DNA of 64,000 nucleotides, taken from NCBI GenBank assembly GCA_913055655.1, contig CAJXKA010000001.1, positions 558,001-622,000 on the forward strand. Reading direction: 5' to 3'. Both the position numbers and the translations under genes were made by a program. The stretch comes from an uncultured Oceanospirillales bacterium. Its GTDB lineage: Bacteria > Pseudomonadota > Gammaproteobacteria > Xanthomonadales > SZUA-36. The notes beneath the pieces are model-generated. The model worked only from the letters and a program-made list of their open reading frames with translations, was not told the DNA's origin and did not search any database. The stretch's first letter is position 1. Every line of letters starts with the position of its first letter. Shown piece by piece: positions 58,557 through 64,000 of this stretch.

Positions 58557-59359
58557 GATCGCTCATCGTCCGGGTTAAGCTCGATGTCTTCGTCGATCTC
58601 GGATTCATTGGTATCGGATTCCTGCTCAGGCACCACTTCGGCTTCGGAGTCCGCTTCGGTATCGACAGCCTCTCTTTCTTCCCGATTCCCCGATTCCCCG
58701 TTCTCACCGTCCTCCGACTCACCGTCTACCGTTTCACCTTCATCCGTCTCACCGTCCTCACCGCCCCCCAGCGCCGCACTCACTTTCGCTTCCGTCTCGG
58801 CGTCAAACTCAAACTCGGGTTCCAGCGATTCCATGTCACGAATCTCGGCCAGCGAGGGGAGCTCATCCAGGCTCTTCAGCCCGAAGTAGTCGAGAAAGCC
58901 CTTGGTGGTGCCGAACAGCGCCGGTTTGCCGGGCATGTCGCGGTGGCCGACGATGCGGATCCACTCGCGTTCCTGCAGCGTGCGAATAATTGTCGACGAC
59001 AGCGACACGCCGCGAACGCTCTCGATCTCGCCGCGTGTGATCGGTTGCCGGTAGGCGATCAGCGCCAGCGTCTCCAGCGTCGCGCGGGTGTATTTTTGAG
59101 GCCGCTCGGTCCACAGCCGCGCGATCCAGTCCTGGAAGTCTTCCTTGACCTGGAATCGCCAGCCACTGGCGACCTCGCGCAGCTCCACGCCACGGTCGAC
59201 GCAGTCCTCGCCGATGGCTTCCAGCGCCTTGCCGATCTCGGCGTTCGACGGCCGTTCATCTTCTTCGAAAAGACTGGCCAGCCGGTCGCGGCTCAGGGGT
59301 TCTTCGGCGGCCAGCAGGGCGGCCTCGATAATGTGTTTGAGGGGCAGGGCAGTGCTCAT
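58553..59359 (-). CDS. scpB: Segregation and condensation protein B, with long acidic tail
   Basis: Winged-helix partner of the SMC-kleisin complex. The first 175 residues are the typical ScpB (IIEAALLAAEEPLSRDRLAS; TLALIAYRQPITRGEIESVRG; FGTTKGFLDYFGL). Residues 180-268 are an unusual Glu/Asp/Gly-rich low-complexity tail, partly encoded by the same ATTCCCCG octamer (58685-58700) found before mutL. The SMC protein is not in this window. The gene overlaps scpA by 4 nt. Confidence 0.94.
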   Translation of the reverse strand: MSTALPLKHIIEAALLAAEEPLSRDRLASLFEEDERPSNAEIGKALEAIGEDCVDRGVELREVASGWRFQVKEDFQDWIARLWTERPQKYTRATLETLALIAYRQPITRGEIESVRGVSLSSTIIRTLQEREWIRIVGHRDMPGKPALFGTTKGFLDYFGLKSLDELPSLAEIRDMESLEPEFEFDAETEAKVSAALGGGEDGETDEGETVDGESEDGENGESGNREEREAVDTEADSEAEVVPEQESDTNESEIDEDIELNPDDERS

Positions 59360-60222
59360 TCTTCGTGTCCGGGCGTCCTGACGTAAATCGGGCCCATGGG
59401 TTCGTTCTGAACGATGTCGACCAGCCGCTCTCGGCTGAGCTCCATCAGGGCCAGGAAACTGACCACCACGCCCATCCGGCCTTCCTTCGCTTCGAACAGC
59501 TGGTGGAATTCCAGGTATTTTGATGCGCGCAGGCGGTCAACGATCATGCTCATGCGCTCGCGCACCGACAGCGGTTCCGCGGTGATCTGGTGATGGTCAT
59601 ACATTTCCGCGCGACTCATGACATCGCGCAGTGCGCGCAGCACGTCGATCAGCTCGACGTCCGGCGGCAGTTTCACCTGTGAGCGATCCTCGACATGGGC
59701 GTGGACCAGGTGGAAATCGCGCTCCTGGCGCGGAATCTCATCGAGGTCCTCGGCGGCCTGCTTGAAGCGCTCGTACTCCTGCAGGCGGCGCACCAGTTCG
59801 GCGCGCGGGTCCTCTTCCTCGGTCTCTTCGCTGACCGGCCGCGGCAGCAGCATGCGCGACTTGATCTCGGCCAGGATCGCGGCCATCACCAGGTACTCGG
59901 CGGCCAGGTCGAAACGAAGGTCCTGCAGCAGCTCGACGTATTCCACGTACTGGCGCGAAATCTCGGCGATGGGGATATCGAGAATGTCGAGGTTCTGGCG
60001 ACGGATCAGGTACAGCAGCAGGTCCAGCGGACCCTCGAACGCTTCCAGGATGACTTCCAGCGCGTCCGGCGGAATGTAGAGGTCTTCGGGCAGCTGCGTG
60101 AACGGTCGGCCCTGGACCACGGCGAACGGCATCTCGCCCTGGTGCGTCGCTTCAGGGGCGTTGGCGTCGTCGTGGTGTTCGGGGTTCGCGCCGGGTTCCA
60201 AGATCACTTCCGGGTGGGTCAC
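59356..60222 (-). CDS. scpA: Segregation and condensation protein A (kleisin)
   Basis: The 288-residue kleisin bridges the SMC heads. The family motif FEGPLDLLLYLIRRQNLDIL is near residue 68, then PIAEISRQYVEYVELLQDL, AEYLVMAAILAEIKSRMLLP, and a C-terminal winged helix (VVSFLALMELSRERLVDIVQ). The N-terminal 55 residues are longer than usual. Its start overlaps the yciO stop. Confidence 0.95.
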   Translation of the reverse strand: MTHPEVILEPGANPEHHDDANAPEATHQGEMPFAVVQGRPFTQLPEDLYIPPDALEVILEAFEGPLDLLLYLIRRQNLDILDIPIAEISRQYVEYVELLQDLRFDLAAEYLVMAAILAEIKSRMLLPRPVSEETEEEDPRAELVRRLQEYERFKQAAEDLDEIPRQERDFHLVHAHVEDRSQVKLPPDVELIDVLRALRDVMSRAEMYDHHQITAEPLSVRERMSMIVDRLRASKYLEFHQLFEAKEGRMGVVVSFLALMELSRERLVDIVQNEPMGPIYVRTPGHEE

Positions 60223-60833
60223 AGGAAGTCTACCACGCCGGCCCCTTCGCGCAGGACGACCGGGTGGTCGCCCGTCAGGTCCAGCAGCGTCGTCGGCTCC
60301 AGCGCACAGTACCCGGCATCGACGAACAGGTCGACATCGTTGTAGACCGCGTCGAACAGGTCCTCGGCATCAAAAATATCTTCGTCCGAATCCGGCAGGA
60401 TTAGCGACGAGGACAGCAGCGGCTCGTCCAGCGATTCCAGCAGCGCCTGCACGAACTCGTGATCCGGAATGCGCACGCCGATGGTCTGCTGGCGATGCCG
60501 CACATCACGCGGCACCTCGCTGGTCGCCGGCAGGATGAACGTGAACGGCCCCGGCGCCAGCTGCCGGATCAGGCGGTGCCACTGGTTGTTCACCACGGTC
60601 AGCTTGCCGACGTCGGACAGGCTGCGGCAGCAAAAGGTGAAGTGGTGCTGACGGCTCAGCTGCCGCAACCGGATGACCCGGTCGCGCGCCGCGCGGTTAT
60701 CGGTGCGCCACCCCAGCGCGTAGCCCGAATCGGTCGGGTAGGCGATCAGCCCCCCGCGCACCAGCACGGCGACGACTTCGTCGACCTGGCGCGGCTTGAT
60801 GCCGTGGGCGTGTAAGGTGAGGCGTTCAGTCAT
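60219..60833 (-). CDS. yciO: Sua5/YciO/YrdC-family protein YciO
   Basis: The 204-residue protein has the YrdC fold (GGLIAYPTDSGYALGWRTDN; QHHFTFCCRSLSDV; APGPFTFILPAT). TsaC/Sua5 make threonylcarbamoyl-AMP for t6A; YciO is a paralogue with weak activity and unclear role. The scpA neighbourhood favours YciO. First gene of the minus-strand chain to the HD hydrolase. Confidence 0.9.
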   Translation of the reverse strand: MTERLTLHAHGIKPRQVDEVVAVLVRGGLIAYPTDSGYALGWRTDNRAARDRVIRLRQLSRQHHFTFCCRSLSDVGKLTVVNNQWHRLIRQLAPGPFTFILPATSEVPRDVRHRQQTIGVRIPDHEFVQALLESLDEPLLSSSLILPDSDEDIFDAEDLFDAVYNDVDLFVDAGYCALEPTTLLDLTGDHPVVLREGAGVVDFL

Positions 60834-60866
60834 ATTGTTCTCCGCCGCAATTCTAACCCCGACCGC

Positions 60867-60895
60867 TTGCCAGCGCGACGACCGCCGCCTAAAGT
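60867..60895 (+). promoter_or_regulatory. Promoter of the bolA-like gene
   Basis: TTGCCA (5 of 6), 17-nt spacer, TAAAGT, then 6 nt to the ATG at 60902. Without a Shine-Dalgarno, a leaderless message is likely. Confidence 0.65.
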
Positions 60896-60901
60896 CGCCC
60901 C

Positions 60902-61162
60902 ATGAATCCAGAACAACGCGTCACCGAGATCGAACGCCGCCTGCAGGCCGCGTTTTCACCCACCTCATTGCAGGTCATCGACGAGAGTCACAAGCACATC
61001 GGCCATGAGGGCGCGAAGGACGGGCGCGGGCACTTCAAGGTGGTCATCGCGGCGCCGGCGTTTGCCGGGATGTCGCCGATTGCGCGGCATCGCGCGGTTT
61101 ATGACGCGATGGGCGAGTTGATGCAGACGGATATTCATGCGCTTTCGATCGACGCGGGGTAA
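60902..61162 (+). CDS. BolA-family protein
   Basis: The 86-residue product is complete for the family: RVTEIERRLQAAF, then LQVIDESHKHIGHEG, with the conserved His, HFKVVIAAPAFAGMSPIARH and a C-terminal IHALSIDAG. BolA proteins partner with monothiol glutaredoxins in Fe-S handling or act as regulators. It is divergent from yciO. Confidence 0.93.
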   Translation: MNPEQRVTEIERRLQAAFSPTSLQVIDESHKHIGHEGAKDGRGHFKVVIAAPAFAGMSPIARHRAVYDAMGELMQTDIHALSIDAG

Positions 61163-61294
61163 ACAACCTCAGGTTGCTCGAAAGGTGCGAAGCGACCTGT
61201 ATCTTTGTCAGGTGAAATCGACGGCCCGGACAGTAAGCCATTCAGACGGCAGGCCCGCGCTACCGGTCTTGGAACGCGTGCAGTTGATGAGCGG

Positions 61295-62032
61295 TCAGCC
61301 TTCGGCAGACGCGACAGCTTGCCCCACCGTCTCAATTAACTCGACGAGCGCGTCGCGTTCGTTCTCGTAACGTTGCTTGTACCAGTTGGCCATGAATCCG
61401 ACATTGAGCAGGCCACGCTGGAACACCTCGCTTTCCACGATCGCCACCATGGATTCAACTGGCGCGGCAGCGCGCCCCTCTTTGCTCATGTGCACCGCTT
61501 CCAGTGGAATGAATCCGGTGCCCTCGTTACGAAATTTTCTCCAGATCAAATCGCGCGCAAACTCATCGTAGGGCGCCCAGTTATCGGCACGTTCGTAATA
61601 GTCCAGGAGGCTGCGGCGCAGCGCTGCATCATCGATAAGACGCAGGTTGCCTGTCGCGACAAGGTCATCAATCACGCTGCGTTGCGGCCTGAACACCGCG
61701 AAATAGCCCGCGCGGTTGATGTCCATGACGAAATCACGTTGGTCTTCCAGGGTGACAGGAACCGTGTCCGGCGTGACCTGCTTGAGGTGTTCGCTGGTCT
61801 CGATGCGCAATTCGATCTCGGGCAGGATACGGTCATCCATGAACGCCAGGTCCTGTTGGAGGCTGTCATGGAGTGACCGCAAATATTCGCGCTTCAGGTC
61901 TTCCTCTGCGCGGCTGTCCCACCAGGTATCGACACCAAGCGCGAGCAGTATGCCGACGACCACGACGATCAACTCAAGTAGAAGTGTGCCGAAATCGGCG
62001 CGGCGAAAACTATCAGCAAGTCTACGGATCAT
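61295..62032 (-). CDS. Membrane-anchored protein of unknown function (DUF6090-like)
   Basis: The 245-residue protein has one N-terminal transmembrane segment (TLLLELIVVVVGILLALGVD) and a helical cytosolic or periplasmic rest. The motif WWDSRAEEDLKREYLRSLHD after the helix, and RNLRLIDDAALRRSLLDYYE-like stretches (NLRLIDDAALRRSLLDYYE), resemble small membrane proteins found in many marine and soil bacteria. No function is known. It is divergent from the 62158 gene. Confidence 0.7.
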   Translation of the reverse strand: MIRRLADSFRRADFGTLLLELIVVVVGILLALGVDTWWDSRAEEDLKREYLRSLHDSLQQDLAFMDDRILPEIELRIETSEHLKQVTPDTVPVTLEDQRDFVMDINRAGYFAVFRPQRSVIDDLVATGNLRLIDDAALRRSLLDYYERADNWAPYDEFARDLIWRKFRNEGTGFIPLEAVHMSKEGRAAAPVESMVAIVESEVFQRGLLNVGFMANWYKQRYENERDALVELIETVGQAVASAEG

Positions 62033-62145
62033 GTCGCGGGCTCAACCGGGGCTAACCAAGCCGATTCTAGCGCCGGCCCCGGCTGCGTAACAGGCCGGTC
62101 TCGCAACACCAACGATCGGCACGCTCCGCTTATCAATGCGTTCGG

Positions 62146-62151
62146 TATACT
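62146..62151 (+). promoter_or_regulatory. -10 box 6 nt before the 62158 gene
   Basis: TATACT (5 of 6), then 6 nt to the ATG, no Shine-Dalgarno. The -35 is weak. Confidence 0.5.
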
Positions 62152-62157
62152 TTTCTC

Positions 62158-63558
62158 ATGCGCTTTCTCAAACGATTTGCCAAGTGGTCCCTCGTCGCCT
62201 TCGCCTCGGTCGTGCTCATCATCTCGGCGCTCTGGCTCACCGCGAGGGTCATCTATCCGACGGATGCCCAGCGCCAGGCCGCTGCAGAAATGGCGCGCTG
62301 GCCGGCATACGAAGGTGAGAACGCCTACGCATTGCTCTGGACCCTGGAGCACGCCGTACCGGAAGACGCGATCGATGTCGTGATGGCCGAGGATGTGCGG
62401 CAGTTTTCACCTGGGCTGACCAGGCCTGCTGAGATGACCGGTGGTTCCGTGGTGTCACCTTCCACTGCACTGCCATCTGCGGCCAACGTCTATCCGGACC
62501 TTGCGCCAGGCCAGGAGGATACAGGACTGTTCTGTGGCCTGCGCCAGGCGGACTGTCTCGCCCGGGTGAAGGAAGATCTCGCGTCTTACCAGGCACTGAT
62601 CGAGCGAAATGATGAGTTGCTCGACCGTGTCGACCAGTTACAGGGCTATGGCTTTATCCGATCGGAATTCCCTTACAGCCCCTGGTCGCCCTGGCCGGGC
62701 CAGCATGCCGCAAAATACACCAAGACGCGCAACGCGGTGCTGTTTGTCGAGGGGCGGCACGATGAAGCAATCGCGTCGACGTGTCGGGATATCCTGACCT
62801 GGCGGCGCCTGGGATCCAGATCGGACAGCCTGATCTGGCGCATGTCCGGCGACGCGCTTTCGACCGAGTCGAGCGGGCCTCTACTGGCCGAAATGCTGGC
62901 GCAGTACCCCGTTGACGCGCCACTGCCCGAACCCTGCACCGAGGCGCTGGCGCCTCCGGCCACCGAAGAGCTCACCCTCTGCAACGCACTGCGCGGTGAA
63001 TACGGCGCCAACGCCAACGTCGTCGATTTGCCCCTGGTCAATCCACAAACGTCGCGCTTCGACCGTTTCGCCGCGCAGGCCTTCGTCGATCCCGAAGCCG
63101 CCAGGGGCATGATGGCGGAAGGCTACCTGGCCTATTGCGGCGACCCAGGCGACACCGCTACGCAAGAGGAACTCGAAGAAATTCTGCGTGATCGCTCGGA
63201 GCTTCGGCGGCTGGAATGTGCCAGTAATCTGCACCAATGCGTCCTGCAAGCCCTGGTTTTTCCGGCTTTGGACGAATACCAGGACCGCGTCACCGACCAC
63301 GCCGCCCGCCTCCGTGCACTGGGCACGCTGGCCTGGATGAGAAGCCAGGTCGCCAGCGGCCGGTCACCGGCTGAACTGCTCGCCAACCGTCCCGGGGCGC
63401 TGAATGATGAGGGTGACCAGATGACTTATGGCCCGGAAGGGCAAACCCTGGAGATCGTGCTGCGCTGGACCCGGCGAGGTGAGGCCTGGTCGATTCCGCT
63501 GCCGCCCGCGCTGCAGCCCCAGGCCGCACCCGGCGTGCAGCTTGTCGATCACAATTGA
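62158..63558 (+). CDS. Membrane-anchored protein of unknown function
   Basis: The 466 residues start with a basic N-terminus and a transmembrane helix (SLVAFASVVLIISALWLTA); the rest is soluble and helical, with no recognised motif. There are nine or so cysteines (LFCGLRQADCLARV; ECASNLHQCVLQALV). The CxxxxxxC spacing recurs, which suggests disulfides and a periplasmic location. It may work with the neighbouring secreted protein at 63592, 33 nt downstream; this is context only. Confidence 0.65.
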   Translation: MRFLKRFAKWSLVAFASVVLIISALWLTARVIYPTDAQRQAAAEMARWPAYEGENAYALLWTLEHAVPEDAIDVVMAEDVRQFSPGLTRPAEMTGGSVVSPSTALPSAANVYPDLAPGQEDTGLFCGLRQADCLARVKEDLASYQALIERNDELLDRVDQLQGYGFIRSEFPYSPWSPWPGQHAAKYTKTRNAVLFVEGRHDEAIASTCRDILTWRRLGSRSDSLIWRMSGDALSTESSGPLLAEMLAQYPVDAPLPEPCTEALAPPATEELTLCNALRGEYGANANVVDLPLVNPQTSRFDRFAAQAFVDPEAARGMMAEGYLAYCGDPGDTATQEELEEILRDRSELRRLECASNLHQCVLQALVFPALDEYQDRVTDHAARLRALGTLAWMRSQVASGRSPAELLANRPGALNDEGDQMTYGPEGQTLEIVLRWTRRGEAWSIPLPPALQPQAAPGVQLVDHN

Positions 63559-63591
63559 TCGCGACTGCGCAACAGGTGACTTAAGCCCGCA

Positions 63592-64000
63592 ATGAGCGCT
63601 TCACCCGCCGTTTGGTTTTCGATAATTGCAGCCCTGGTGGCGCATGGTGCGAACGCGCTCGCGCAGGATGCCCAATCACAACACTGCGGCCACTTCGAGA
63701 CCATGGCGAGCCCACACGGCATCTACGTCAATAACCTGTGGAACGCCCATGCCGTTGGCGACAGGCCCTGGCAACAATGCGTCGAAAGCCACCGCATCGG
63801 CGACGAAACGCGCTATGGCTGGAGCTGGTCCTGGCCGGCGGACAGCGAGGTGGTCGTGTCATACCCGCAAGTGCGCGTTGGCGTGTCGCCGTGGGACCCG
63901 AAGGAGCGTTTTAATAATCGTTTTCCCGCAGCGCTTGACACACTGCAGGCCTTGAAAGTCGCTTACACCCTGGATATCCAGGCCGAGGGCGATTTCAACG
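63592..64000 (+). CDS. Secreted GH12-like glycoside hydrolase, 3' truncated by the window
   Basis: A frame opens at ATG 63592 and runs off the right edge (136 residues seen). It has a signal peptide (MSASPAVWFSIIAALVAHGA ... NALA-QD), then HGIYVNNLWNAHAVGDRPWQ, QQCVESHRIG, RYGWSWSWPADSEVVVSYPQ. The NNLW and WSWSW...SYP pattern is that of family 12 endoglucanases/xyloglucanases, where tryptophans line the sugar cleft. The catalytic Glu residues fall outside the window or are not identified, so activity cannot be judged. Confidence 0.65.
   Translation, partial: MSASPAVWFSIIAALVAHGANALAQDAQSQHCGHFETMASPHGIYVNNLWNAHAVGDRPWQQCVESHRIGDETRYGWSWSWPADSEVVVSYPQVRVGVSPWDPKERFNNRFPAALDTLQALKVAYTLDIQAEGDFN

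Overview
The window is about 64 kb of a GC-rich gammaproteobacterial chromosome. Two gene blocks match E. coli order almost exactly: thrS-infC-rpmI-rplT-pheS-pheT-ihfA, and queG <-> nnr-tsaE-amidase-mutL-miaA-hfq-hflX-hflK-hflC-yjeT-purA ... rnr-rlmB. Smaller conserved groups are gloB <-> yafS-like-rnhA-dnaQ and yciO-scpA-scpB-rluB. The minor pilins, the folE2 type and the Cys-containing SLH modules would fit a Xanthomonadales or Chromatiales-like lineage, but no 16S gene is present, so the family is an inference.

Layout. Positions 1-10.7 kb hold a polymorphic RHS locus. It has a giant 5'-truncated RHS/YD-repeat protein with Ig-like and SLH modules, a small membrane protein gene, a displaced RHS tip with a different C-terminus, a second small membrane protein gene, and a third broken tip that ends in a microhomology-joined relic. 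From 10.9 to 11.5 kb lies a RelE/ParE-type toxin with a Phd-like/XRE antitoxin on the minus strand. An aldehyde dehydrogenase follows at 11.7-13.1 kb. The translation operon thrS to the MerR-type regulator runs from 13.1 to 20.6 kb, with a possible thrS attenuator leader and a non-AUG (ATC) infC start. From 20.7 to 28.9 kb come tRNA-Pro(GGG), folE2, an M23 peptidase, mltD, gloB, the yafS-like methyltransferase, rnhA, dnaQ and mltF. A type IV pilin cluster with unusually large PilX- and PilV-like proteins and no visible pilY1 fills 29.0-34.4 kb, next to a secreted protein. From 35.6 to 40.7 kb are gltX, a WYL regulator, a small membrane protein behind three leader hairpins, an AhpD-like protein and a class III aminotransferase.

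Positions 40.7-57.0 kb carry the queG/nnr/mutL/hfq/hflX/hflKC/purA superoperon, tRNA-Leu(CAG), rnr and rlmB. From 57.0 to 60.8 kb the minus-strand chain yciO-scpA-scpB-rluB-HD hydrolase has genes joined by 4-nt overlaps. The right end holds a BolA-family gene, two membrane-anchored proteins of unknown function and the start of a secreted GH12-like glycosidase.

Themes. Most of the window is housekeeping: translation, RNA decay and modification, DNA repair and replication, chromosome segregation, and cell-wall turnover. The accessory parts are the RHS locus, the toxin-antitoxin pair and the pilins. Several genes (leader peptide before thrS, nnr, mutL, rnr, bolA-like, the 62.2 kb gene) have a sigma70-like -10 element only 6-7 nt before the ATG and no Shine-Dalgarno, which suggests leaderless mRNAs. 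The mutL promoter directly abuts a seven-unit tandem octamer repeat.
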